Shown piece by piece: positions 50,262-60,881 of a DNA stretch of 64,000 bases. Position numbers and translations under genes: made by a program. The notes under the pieces are model-generated. The model was not told the origin of the DNA. It was given only the letters and a program-made list of their open reading frames with translations, and did no database searches. Origin of the DNA: Theocolax elegans (taxonomy: Eukaryota; Arthropoda; Insecta; Hymenoptera; Cerocephalidae). Position 1 is the stretch's first letter; every line of letters starts with the position of its first letter. The DNA lies in contig CM047428.1 in assembly GCA_026168455.1 (NCBI GenBank), positions 84,462,594 through 84,526,593 on the forward strand, given 5' to 3'.

Positions 50262-52150
50262 CTACAAATAAACTGCTCTATTATTTAATACTGGAATGCT
50301 AGTTAACGTAGTAGAAATTAAATACTGACTATATTTAAAGCAAATGTCACACTGTTCCATATCTGTAATTAAAGTACAATTGTTGTGTCTGCAATATCCA
50401 ATATCATCTTTGTATATAGTACAATCTTTGTCCACTTCAAACTCATTTGTATAAATTCCTTGACACACTTTAACTTCATTAAATTTTAATAAAATATCCA
50501 AAAGTGACTCAATATCTTTCACTACACTGGGTGTACAAGGATAATCCTTATTTAATTTTTTACCATGAATCGAATAATGCGTTTCTCCATTTTGGTTAAG
50601 GACAATATTTTTTTCATACATCACAACTAAAGCTTGATTTTCACTAACAGCACATTCCTTAGAAAATGCAAAGACTTTATTATTGTCAATAAAGAATTGT
50701 GATATACTCCAAGATTCTGGTAATAGTGTAGAATAGTAACTTAAATTATTTTCTAATTGGTCATAAATTGTCAGTTCATTCTTCAAACAATCTGAAAAAA
50801 TATATAGTGTTTAGTATGAATTTTAAATTAACTAATAATTTTGTCCACTTCTAACTTTTTTTACATTCTTCAGGAATTTATGAGTACATAAACATAATAA
50901 ATTTTAATTAAATATTGAATGTAATTTTTGATTTTATAAAAAATTGGCTTATACATTGGTCCTACTGAACCTGTTAAATACATTATATTTATTGAATTTA
51001 ATTATAATATTCATTTAGTATAAGAATTATATTATTATATTTATTATAATATAATTTTAATGTTTAAATTAATGTTAGAATAAATTATTAAAAAAATTAC
51101 TTCATATTTAAATTTTTCTTTTGATAATAAATAAAATATTACAGGAAAATTTATGGATATTATCATTGAAAGTTGTACAAAAATGATAAAAATGATTTGT
51201 ATTTAAAAAAAATAAATGTATTTATTATGTACCTTCTGAATTTTCAGTTTTTACTGCTGTTGTTTGATCTTCCAAAAATGTTTCAGTTTTTATGGTTGCG
51301 AGTAACTGTTCAGAATCAGTCAAATCTTTCACTACGTCTTTCAATGACGCTTCAACAGAATTTGTGTATAGTTGCTTGTTACCCAAATTATTTTCATTAA
51401 TGATATCTTCTGTTTGAAAAATTTCATTTATACTACAATTGGCAAGGAAAAATGGCACAGAAATATTATTATCTAATTCGTCGAAATTGGTAAATATTGT
51501 TGGAACAGCATCATTGGACAATCTGCTTCGCTATAAACATAATAAAATTAAGTGTTAAAAACAAATGATTAATAGATCAGACAAATAATTATATAAATAA
51601 TTAATTTATTGCATAATAATAATATAGATGTATATCATTTAAGGAACCAAAATTATTTTAATAAAATTGAGATATTTTACTTTGAAAAAATATATTTAAA
51701 AAATTGAATTAAGTATATTGTAAAAATATATAAAAATCTGGATAAAATAAAAAATGTTTGTAAAATGAGATATTTTAATTACTCACTCAAATTTAAAATA
51801 TAAGTAATTTGTTTTTAATTTTTATAGAGAACCCCAAAAAGAAGTTTGCATCTTCTCCAAAATTGTGTCACAAATGCTACACCTAATTAAAATTCAAAAA
51901 AAAAAAAAATTTAAATACTCACGAGATGATTGGTATGCTTGTCGAAACACCGCTTGATGAACTTTGGGTGAAAGTGTCTTTCGCAAACAGTGTCGTACTT
52001 ATCCAAATGCGACACACCGGGAATAGACGAAACCCATTTAAGTGCTTTGTTCTTATCTTTCGGGCACGTGAACATAGACCGTCTTTCGGTGTTACTTTTA
52101 CGTTTACTTTGGTACAAACAGTTTGGCACAACGCAGCGGCGACTAGGCAT
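50262..52150 (-). CDS. THAP-domain protein
   Basis: Likely nuclear zinc-dependent DNA-binding protein. Exons 52150-51923, 51530-51233 and 50791-50262 join in frame to 351 residues. The first exon is a complete THAP zinc finger: C6 and C11 (MPSRRCVVPNC), W39, then C56 and H59 (VCERHFHP). The middle exon is acidic with no known motif. The last exon contains cysteines in CRHNNC and CDICFKYSQ, preceded by TPSVVKDIESLLDILLKF, and resembles no transposase core. No DDE nuclease domain is present, so it is either a host regulator or a domesticated P-element-type N-terminus. Its exon-intron structure is intact although the surroundings are full of transposon debris. Confidence 0.8.
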
Positions 52151-53231
52151 TTTTTTTTCTCTTCATCAACACACAGACACACACACGAACGAAGTAGTAT
52201 TTCGAGTCTCGACTCACTCTCGACACGATCAAACTAACAATATACTTACGAGCAACGTAATAGTATTTTTGTTGCCATTTTTTTTACTATTTTATTCAAA
52301 TATTACTTTGAGGTTATAGACGTTATAGTGGCAAAATCTCTCCGCACCGGCACAGGCCAAACGGTTATCGACGAAGGAATGGAAGTTGGAACAGATGCGA
52401 AAAGTGTTTTTGGGACTGTTGGGTATGCAATTGTGATTTCTTTGGAACGGGGAAAAGAACTTTGAAATTTCACCACCGCGTATACAGCGCCGGCTCCATA
52501 AAATATGGTCGGTTTTCAATTTCTCTTTGTTTACTTTATTACTTTATACAATACCATATAAGTACTTATTTAGTGCATGTACGGACTACGGAGATACCGG
52601 ATTACGTTATTACAATTTACCTTTTATAATGATCGTAAAACCGCAGCTGTTATGGGAGGAGAAAAGAGCTGTTATGGGGAGAGGGAACTAAAACAAAACC
52701 TGAAGAACTAGGTATTCGAGTTTATTTAAGTACAAGCTGACTTTTATTTCGTTCCGAAATTCGAGGTAGTAAGGTCCCCCCCCCCCCTCCGAGTTCTTGC
52801 CGGATTGGTAACTGGTAAGTCGGTGACTCCCTTGCGTTTTTGCTGGTGGGGAATACAAAGTGAGAGGGTGAGAAATAATGTGAGGGTCCTTGGATTTAAG
52901 TCGATCCTTACCTATGCGGTGGACTTTTATAAAAAATAAGGAACGTTCAATAAATGTGGTCCATCTTACATGATGGACGATTATTTTCAAAATTGGAAAT
53001 ATTCAACGGTCCGCTCCCTGTTAGAAATTTCCACATCAGAAATCATATAAGCCAGTTAAAGGGGTGTCGTAACTAATTACAGATTTCTATAGTGCATTTA
53101 TCGTTATTTAAATTTATTTGAGATTTTTACATAATTATTGCTGTGACCGCACGCATTTATAATGAATCTGTAAACACGCGACGAAAATAATTAGTAAAAT
53201 ATCGTAAATTGTAAATAAATAACGAAAACTA
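52151..53231. other. Upstream region of the THAP gene with a C run
   Basis: No gene is supported. It is locally richer in GC. Twelve consecutive Cs occur at 52,776-52,787. A 100-codon frame on the minus strand (52,688-52,990) has no resemblance to any family. Confidence 0.4.
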
Positions 53232-53410
53232 CAAAGATGTCGGTAATAAGCCTGTATTTTATCTTCTTAAGGATACGCCAAACTAAAAAAATTGTCATTT
53301 TTATATTTTTTATGAACAATAGAATGAAGTTTTCAAAAAATTCTCGATGTCAGGACTTAGGTATCAAGATTCCTATAATTTGGGTCCGACATCCCCTTAG
53401 CAACATCGTA
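53232..53410 (+). repeat. Dispersed repeat family, copy D (short)
   Basis: It starts ATGTCGGTAA and ends TTGGGTCCGACATCC, as in the longer copies near 8.4 kb and 13.3 kb. The TATTTTTTATGAACAA and GTCAGGACTTAGGTAT blocks line up with those copies in the same order. The centre is deleted. Confidence 0.5.
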
Positions 53411-53744
53411 CCAAATTATGGGTTGATTTGTGCTCTCTTTTTCCTGGCACTTCCTACCGTTTATCCCCTGGGGGACTTTAACGGTGTCCACCTACTACCA
53501 CCTATGTGTGGGTGCTTTATCCCTCCCTTAAAACCCCACCATCTCGCATTCGCCCGGGGTTATGCCCGTGGATGAGGGAAACATGTGAAGCAGGGAAAAC
53601 CTCACCCGAGATGGCCGGTGTATTCGAAACATTCTTTTTGGGTGTCAAAGTCACATTGCGTAGGCCTTGACACCGAAACCGAATGTTTCACACCTCCCGC
53701 TCACGTTGTGAAGTGTGAAAAAACACCTAACCCGCCACGAAAGC

Positions 53745-53801
53745 CAAACCCATCCAAGTGCGAACCGCACTCAGTGCTGCTTAACTTCCGTGACCGGCCG
53801 A
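53745..53801 (-). repeat. 5S rRNA-derived sequence
   Basis: Read on the minus strand it gives GGTCACGGAAGTTAAGCAGC, a G/C-rich bridge, then GCACTTGGATGGGTTTGG. These match the 5S rRNA internal promoter A box (GAAGTTAAGCAAC) and C box (TACTTGGATGGGTGACC) at about the right spacing. A further 5S-like piece, GAATACACCGG, lies on the same strand at about 53,616-53,626, downstream rather than upstream. So this is not a functional gene but a rearranged 5S pseudogene or a 5S-type (SINE3) element. The surrounding 53,400-53,850 is strikingly GC-rich. Confidence 0.6.
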
Positions 53802-53984
53802 GGTGCGTCTCCGCCACTCCGCCACCGTGTCGGTACAATCAAAGCTATCTATAATAATGTGAGAAAACAGTGTTTGGTCATATAGGGTTAAACTTATTGA
53901 AACAATCTATTTACTATCCATGATAAAAACATTGATAATAATGTAGTTTTTTGTTGTTTATATCGTTAATATCTAAAAAGAAAC

Positions 53985-54890
53985 TTTGCGGCTTTGGAGC
54001 AACTTTGATGGAAACCGATAGCATTATTTTCTGAAAAATTTAACTCCGCTCAATTACAATACAGCGCGTACAACCGCGAACTCACTGGTATATACGAAGC
54101 TATAAAATATTTTAGACATTTTATCGAAGGCCGCGACGTTAAAATTGTAACGGATCAGAAGTCATTAATCTATATGTTCCAGCAGCGCCCAAAAAAAGCT
54201 TCACCTATTTCATTTATATCTCAGTTTACTACTCAAATTGAGTATATATCAGGTCGAGACAATGTGGTGGCCGATACTCTCAGAAATCAATTTGGAAGAG
54301 CTCGCTACGCAGTAAGAAAACGACGACGAACTAAAGACCATCTGCGAGTCGCCAGATTTTCCCCTTACTTAATTACTTAATGGGCCCATCACATACGACT
54401 CTGTACTGCGAAATAACCAGGGAGACAATCCGTCCATTCATATCAGCAACTTTTCGCAATCAAGTCTTCGAGTTATTATACAATCCTGTTCATCCGGGGG
54501 CGAAAGTCACTGATAGAATCGTTCGACAGAGGTACGTTTGGCCAAACATGCATCGCGACATTGCTCGTTGGTGTAAAAATTGCATCGACTGCCAAAAATC
54601 GAAAGTGTCTCGCCGCCGTCTCACTTTATCGCACCTGACGGGCGCTTTCAACAAGATCATATGGACATCGTGCGCCCGCTGGAGGAAGTTGACGGCTACA
54701 GGTACTGCCTTACACTAATTGTCCGATTCTTCCGGTAGCCAGAAACTGTACCGCTGAAAAACATCGAGGCATTGACAGTCGCACGAGCATTCGTGGACAA
54801 TTGGGTAGCGCGATATGGGGTACCGAAAACATTAACGACGGACCAAGGTAGCCAATTTGAGGCACAATTATTTTCTCATACATAGCCTAG
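53985..54890 (+). pseudogene. Broken Ty3/gypsy pol fragment (RNase H to integrase)
   Basis: In three shifting frames the stretch keeps the RNase H region (YSAYNRELTGIYEAIKYF, VTDQKSLIYMF, YISGRDNVVADTL), an integrase zinc-binding region (HPGAKV, RYVWPNMHRDIARWCKNC, CQKSK) and the start of the integrase core (YGVPKTLTTDQGSQF). Stops and frameshifts lie at about 54,044, 54,378, 54,650 and 54,737. No LTR is visible and the reverse transcriptase is absent. It is dead and truncated on both sides. Confidence 0.85.
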
Positions 54891-55291
54891 AGTTCGCTCT
54901 TTAGATGGTCGTAAGCGGAGTCGATGTACTCCTACGCTTTCTCTACTTTCTCATATTCCTTGCGGAATATTTCTATCACCTCTTGCGATTCCTTACTATA
55001 GGCAGAAATGCCACTGATGGCACTACCAAGACTGGTAACGCTGCCGCTTCGTAACCTGCTTGCGGATGCAATACTCAACATCTGTAACGACGGCTGCTGT
55101 TGGGGGTTTTCTTTCGAGGGCCCCATCTCTGACGTGTCCGTAGAACGAATTGCTTGGTGGCCTCCCCCAAAATCCATGAGACCAGCTCCGGCCACCGGGG
55201 CTTTCACCCGATCGGAACCGACGGCGGGATTGACTCCTAGTTTGGAGCTGCTCGCTTGGGGTAGTAGGACTACCATTCGCTTGCTCATCAT
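54880..55291 (-). pseudogene. Retroelement ORF1/gag-like remnant, uncertain
   Basis: An open frame of 119 codons begins MMSKRMVVLLPQ and ends EIFRKEYEKVEKA. After the stop the same frame continues plausibly (EYIDSAYDHLKSEL) past a second stop. It is rich in Ser, Gly and Pro and much more GC-rich than the neighbours. I do not recognise a domain. The style (Ser-rich start then charged helix, next to retroelement debris) suggests the N-terminus of a non-LTR ORF1. Confidence 0.35.
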
Positions 55292-55418
55292 TATTCTTCA
55301 ACTGTTTGGTCCACGGAGGCTATTTTGTTTCACCTCTACCCTTCACGCAAGCGTGACGAGCTTTCACCCATCCGCCACCCGGGGGACGCGCCGCATACGG
55401 GAACAGGACACTCCGCGC

Positions 55419-55421
55419 GAA

Positions 55422-55452
<31 letters not shown>

Positions 55453-55461
55453 TATATTACT
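55419..55461. repeat. ATT microsatellite
   Basis: About thirteen ATT units with one interruption. It directly follows the retroelement remnant and may derive from a retroposon end. Confidence 0.85.
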
Positions 55462-55498
55462 TTTAATTTTTTTTTTTTATTATTTTAACGTCGCTCTT

Positions 55499-56685
55499 CC
55501 CGAGTAGAAATTCTAGCCAGGCCGCCTGAACTAGAAAACAGGGCCTGAAAAGGCCGCCTGTTAAGGGCCGGGATACGAATGTAATGGAATTTAAGTCAGG
55601 GCCTAATTTTGTTAGTTCGGATGTGACGTTATAGTAAAGTCAATTTTGTTAGTTCGAATGTGAGGTTAGTAATAGTATCTACAAATTATATAGTATTGTA
55701 TATAAATTTTCAGGTTAGAATTTTATCAAGAATTTTTTATAAATATAAAATGAGTAAAAAAATTGATTATAAGTACTCAGAAGCTTAATTTACTAAGAGT
55801 TCGAAGGTACCGATTGAAAAGGAAAATACAATATATAAATAGTGAAAGTTTAAAAAAACACTTTAATAAATAAAAGTTTATGCAGTATTATATTGCTTTA
55901 AATATGTGAAAAGATTTAATTTTGTATTGTATAAAAAAAGTGCAAAGTTATTAATATTATATTATATTAACATTGTTGTAATTATTTGGAAATTATATTA
56001 AACCATATATTTTAATTATATTATATATAATATTTATGTTTAATAAATATTTATGTATTAAAATGCATTTTATTTTATTTACAAAACCTATACGCACACA
56101 CACGCACACACACATACACGCATGTACGCACGCCTAATTAACCTTATATTTATAACTTTATATTAGTATATTTTGTGGTTTTTAAGATTACAAAGCTGTT
56201 ACACATGTAAGATAACGTTTTTTTAACCTATTAACCTATACGGGCCATGCCCATGATCGACCCTTTACATGTGTTAGTTTTGAGATGTGAGACATCACAT
56301 AAACTCGATTTCTATAGAAAAGTGAGAGAAAACAGTAAACCCAAATCCCCGTCCTCTAAAGGTTAAAAGTGATTCGATGTTTTTAGACATTAATTTTATT
56401 GAAAAAAAAAGCTTTTTTGAACCAGAAAATTCCCGTCCTCTAAAGGTTAACAATTAAAAACAATTGTAAAATAACAAATACATTCAGATTTAGTTTTTAC
56501 TACTAATTACGTGCCTTAATATCACCTGAACATACCCACAAAATAGTATTACATAAAACAGGCCCTGATCTCCACCCCATTACATTTCTTAAAGGCCCTT
56601 TACAGGCACCTATTCAGGGCCTTTTAATATTCGTCAGGTACCTGAACAGGGCCTTCTTTTTGCCTGGAATTCATTTCTACTCGGG
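55499..56685. mobile_element. Non-autonomous DNA transposon, 1.19 kb
   Basis: CCCGAGTAGAAAT at 55,499-55,511 is matched by its exact reverse complement at 56,673-56,685. Just inside both ends lie clusters of an AGGGCCT/AGGCCCT motif: at least three copies on the left (near 55,540-55,610) and four on the right (near 56,560-56,655). The interior is AT-rich with no coding capacity. It contains a CA-rich run (56,091-56,137) and a direct repeat of CCCGTCCTCTAAAGGTTAA (56,347 and 56,428). The superfamily is not clear from the ends and no target duplication is convincing. Confidence 0.7.
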
Positions 56686-56791
56686 TTTTTATGCTCCCAA
56701 ACCGGTGCTAATCAGCGACGGAGGTCATACGATGTCTTGGTGAAGAAAGCACTTGTTGAAAATACATTCGCCAGTGGTGCTTGTATCAATC

Positions 56792-56866
56792 GGCCGGAGC
56801 CGGGAATCGAACCTGGGAACTCCAGATTACGAGCCCAACGCTCTACCGACCAAGCCATCGCAGGCC
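56792..56866 (-). tRNA. tRNA-like sequence, probably pseudogene or SINE head
   Basis: On the minus strand, 75 bases run from GGCCTGC to TCCGGCC with tRNA-like arm order. A perfect B box GGTTCGATTCC and a near A box (TGGCTTGGTCGG) are present. The anticodon-loop position reads CTCGTAA, i.e. CGT (Thr). The acceptor stem has two mismatches, the T stem one, the D stem is poor and the anticodon stem relies on G-T pairs. The RNA polymerase III promoter may work, but the fold argues against a functional tRNA. About 105 unrelated bases separate it from the transposon end at 56,685. Confidence 0.5.
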
Positions 56867-56899
56867 TCATATTACTTTTTATTTTATATATGTTTTTAG

Positions 56900-56997
56900 A
56901 TTTTATTGGTCAAATAAAAAATATTGGTGAAATCCGAGAGGTGAAACCAACTTTGAAATTGAGAGAAATTTTATTACATGATGTCAATGGAATAGAA
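56900..56997 (+). pseudogene. Orphan exon resembling RPA70 OB-fold
   Basis: It is preceded by TGTTTTTAG and followed by GTAAGAT, so it has the form of an internal exon (98 bases, leaving phase 0). The encoded segment FIGQIKNIGEIREVKP, then LREILLHDVNGIE, resembles the start of a DNA-binding OB-fold of the replication protein A large subunit (IG-x-V-x-x-(V/I)-G...K-R-x-I-x-L-x-D-x-x-G). No neighbouring exon with the expected RLTLW continuation is found nearby. It could be a gene fragment or part of a Helitron, some of which carry RPA. Confidence 0.35.
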
Positions 56998-57203
56998 GTA
57001 AGATAATATTTAAAGTGTTTAATTTTACAGTATATACCGTTAAATTTTCATATGTGCAGATGTATTGCTACAAAAATATGTTTTAAGCATTAAAAATAAA
57101 AATGATAATAGCGATTCTAAGTAATTAGCGATGTAAAAAACTAATAGGTACATCCAAGCATGAAAAAACAATCTAATTTTTAATGCAGCCTTACAATAAT
57201 ATT

Positions 57204-57818
57204 CAGTTCCGGTAGATGATGTCCAGGTGGTCAGGATGACCTCCAGGACGACGGACACATCGTCTACTGGAATGTCCACTGGATATTCCACGTGGATATG
57301 GAAATAAAATGCAGTTCCTGTAGGTGATGTCCAGATGGTGAGGATGAACTCCAGGACGACGGACACGTCGTCTACTGGAATGTTCACTAGGTATTCCACG
57401 TGGATATGGAAAAAAAAATCAGTTCCTGTAGATGATGTCCTGGTGGTCAAGATAACCTCCAGGACGACGGACACATCGTCTACTGGAATGTCCACTGGAT
57501 ATTCCACGCGGATATGGAAATAAAATGCAGTTCCTGTAGCTGATGTCCAGGTGGTCAGAATGACCTCTAAGGACGACGAACACATCGTCTACTGGAATGT
57601 CCACTGGATATTCCGCATGGATATGGAAAAATAAATTTAGTTCCTGCAGATGATGTCCAGGTGGTCAGGATGACCTCTAGGACGACGAACACATCGTCTA
57701 CTGGAATGTCCACTGGATATTCGCATAATTCAGTTCCTGCAGATGATGTCCAGATGGTCAGGATGACCTCTAGGACGACGAACACATCGTCTACTGGAAT
57801 GTCCACTGGATATTCCAT
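57204..57818. repeat. Minisatellite, about six 108-bp units
   Basis: Units begin with CAGTTCC at about 57,204, 57,312, 57,420, 57,528, 57,638 and 57,731. Each contains GATGATGTCC, GGACGACG and CATCGTCTACTGGAATGTCC. The first three periods are exactly 108 bases (36 codons). On the minus strand they therefore encode a 36-residue repeat containing VEYPVDIPVDDVSVV and LTTWTSSTGT. The fourth unit has one extra base and the later ones are shorter. It is GC-richer than its surroundings. Confidence 0.9.
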
Positions 57819-57827
57819 GTCCAGCAT

Positions 57828-60804
57828 ACATACATACACACGTCATAAATATATGGGAGATTCCATGTGAAGTGATCCAGTTAAAAAATAGAATTTGTTT
57901 CAATGTATGGAATCAGTAAAAACTACTTGCCTAGAGTGTAGCTAAATTTTTAGACCTAAATTTCAATTAGTACCAGAGCTGCAGCCAATCTAAAACTCGA
58001 ATTTTTTGAAAAAATTGACTTTTTGGCCCATGTTTATCACTTAATTACTCAAAATCTAACAATTTTTTCTTATATACATTAAATTTGAAAAAGTTGATTA
58101 ATTTCAAGAAGAATCAGTTCAAATATTTCATTTATTTTATTTTAAAACTTGAATATAGTATAATCAATAAAAACCTTTATAGTTAAAAAAAAGGGTTGTA
58201 CGATCAAAAATATTTTATTCATCCACAAATCTAATTCATCGATGATTAATTACCTTCAAAATAATGCAAAGTTTGAGTGCGGCAGAGCATTTTAGACAAA
58301 GTTATGGTGTTTTTAGTCAAATTTCATAAAAAAGAGAGCGAATGCATTTTATGAAGAAAACAGACTAACCGTATACTGCATTCAAACAATATGGCACTAT
58401 CATTCCTCAATATTACTAAAATATACTATTTATTGTTAGTTACTGATACTTCTATTTAGTTGTTATTTAAGTCTGATACTTTTAGTTATACCTGTTATAC
58501 AATTGGATTTATTGGAATTATAAAAAGTTTCAGGTATTTATCCAATTATATAACAGGTATAACTGCTTATACCTACTGTTTTGTGTTTGTAAGCAACTTA
58601 GAGATTAAAATATATCAGTGACTAACAATAAATAGTATATTTTAGTAATATTGAGGAATAATAATAGTGCCATATTGTTTATGAATGCAAGTATACGGTT
58701 AGTCTGTTTACTTCATAAAATGCATACGCTCTCTTTTTTTATGAAATTGACTAAAAACACCATAACTTTGTCTGAAATGCTCTGCCGCACTCAAACTTTG
58801 CATTATTTTGAAGGTAATTAATCATCGATGAATTAAATTTGTGGATGGATAAAATATTTTGATCGTACAACCCTTTTTTTTACTATAAAGGTTTTTATTG
58901 ATTATAACTAGTATTCAAAGTTTTAAAATAAAATAAATGAAATATTTGAACTGATTCTTCTTGAAATTAATAAACTTTGTTCAAATTTAATGTATATAAG
59001 AAAAAATTGTTAGATTTTGAGTTATTAAGTGATAACATGGCCAAAAAGTCAAATTTTTCAAAAAATTCGATTTTTTGATTGGCTACAACTCTGGTACTAA
59101 TTGAAATTCAGGTCTAAAAATTTAGCTACACTCTATTCAAGTAGTTTTTACTGATTCCATACATTAAAACAAAATTCTATTTTTTAACTGATCACTTCAC
59201 ATGGAATCTCCCATATATATACTTTGTTTGAGAGTTCGAAATGTGATCTTAAAAATTTAGTCTTGAAATTTTCAACTGAAAATTTTCGTTTTTTGCGATG
59301 AAAAGTACACTTTATACATACATACACACGTCATAAATATATGGGAGATCCATGTGAAGTTATCCAGTTAAAAAATAGAATTTTGTTTCAATGTATGGAA
59401 TCAGTAAAAAACTACTTGCATAGAGTGTAGCTAAATTTTTAGACCTAATTTCAATTAGTACCAGAGCTGCAGCCAATCTAAAACTCGAATTTTTGAAAAA
59501 ATTGACTTTTTGGCCATGTTTCTCACTTAATTACTCAAAACTAACAATTTTTCTATATACATAAATTTGAAAAAGTTTATTAATTTCAAGAAGAATCAGT
59601 TCAAATATTTCATTTATTTTATTTTAAAACTTTGAATATAGTTATAATCATAAAACCTTTATAGTAAAAAAAGGGTTGTACGATCAAAAATATTTTATTC
59701 ATCCACAAATCTAATTCATCGATGATTAATTACCTTCAAAATAATGCAAAGTTTGAGTGCGGCAGAGCATTTTAGACAAAGTTATGGTGTTTTTAGTCAA
59801 ATTTCATAAAAAAAGAGAGCGAATGCATTTTATGAAGAAACAGACTAACCGTATACTTGCATTCAAACATATGGCACTATCATTCCTCAATATTACTAAA
59901 ATATACTATTTATTGTTAGTTACTGATACTTCTATTTAGTTGTTATTTAAGTCTGATACTTTAGTTATACCTGTTATACAATTGGATTTATTGGAATTAT
60001 AAAAAGTTTCAGGTATTTATCCAATTATATACAGGTATAACTGCTTATACCTACTGTTTTGTGTTTGTAAGCACTTAGAGATTAAAATATATCAGTGACT
60101 AACAATAAATAGTATATTTTAGTAATATTGAGGAATAATAATAGTGCCATATTGTTTATGAATGCAAGTATACGGTTAGTCTGTTTACTTCATAAATGCA
60201 TACGCTCTCTTTTTTTATGAAATTTGACTAAAAACACCATAACTTTGTCTGAAATGCTCTGCCGCACTCAAACTTTGCATTATTTTGAAGGTAATTAATC
60301 ATCGATGAATTAAATTTGTGGATGGATAAAATATTTTTGATCGTACAACCCTTTTTTTTACTATAAAGGTTTTTATTGATTATAACTATATTCAAAGTTT
60401 TAAATAAAATAAATGAAATATTTGAACTGATTCTTCTTGAAATTAATAAACTTTTTCAAATTTAATGTATATAAGAAAAAATTGTTAGATTTTGAGTTAT
60501 TAAGTGATAACATGGCCAAAAAGTCAATTTTTTCAAAAAATTCGATTTTTTGATTGGCTACAACTCTGGTACTAATTGAAATTCAGGTCTAAAAATTTAG
60601 CTACACTCTATTCAAGTAGTTTTTTACTGATTCCATACATTAAAACAAAATTCTATTTTTTAACTGGATCACTTCACATGGAATCTCCCATATATATACT
60701 TTGTTTGAGAGTTCGAAATGTGATCTTAAAAATTTAGTCTTGAAATTTTCAACTGAAAATTTTCGTTTTTTGCGATGAAAAGTACACTTTATACATACAT
60801 ATAT
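57828..60804. repeat. Tandem pair of giant palindromes, period 1,488 bp
   Basis: The block starting CATACACACGTCATAAATAT occurs with CGTCATAAAT at 57,841 and again at 59,329. Each unit is a near-perfect palindrome of about 1,365 bases (57,850-59,215 and 59,338-60,700) plus a unique tail of about 115 bases ending in TACACTTTATACATACATA. The arms begin ATGGGAGATTCCATGTGAAG and end with its complement (CTTCACATGGAATCTCCCAT). The turn of unit 1 lies at about 58,530. No protein is encoded. The two units differ mainly by single-base deletions. Confidence 0.9.
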
Positions 60805-60881
60805 ATATTATTTATCGTATAATACTTATTTCCACTATTTTCTTAAGGGGGTTCCATACTCAATTTTTGATGATTAATTAA

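Noticed and set aside
52688..52990. 100-codon frame upstream of the THAP gene
   Set aside because: Contains the C run as poly-Gly; no similarity to known proteins that I recognise.
53237..53854. Two GC-rich open frames, plus strand
   Set aside because: They cross a repeat copy and 5S-derived sequence and do not resemble protein families.
57040..57839. Minus-strand frames of 90-181 codons
   Set aside because: They are products of the 108-bp minisatellite. Kept as a finding, not as a gene.
57204..60804. Possible CRISPR array
   Set aside because: The repeats are 108 and 1,488 bases long, contiguous and without unique spacers, in a eukaryotic genome.
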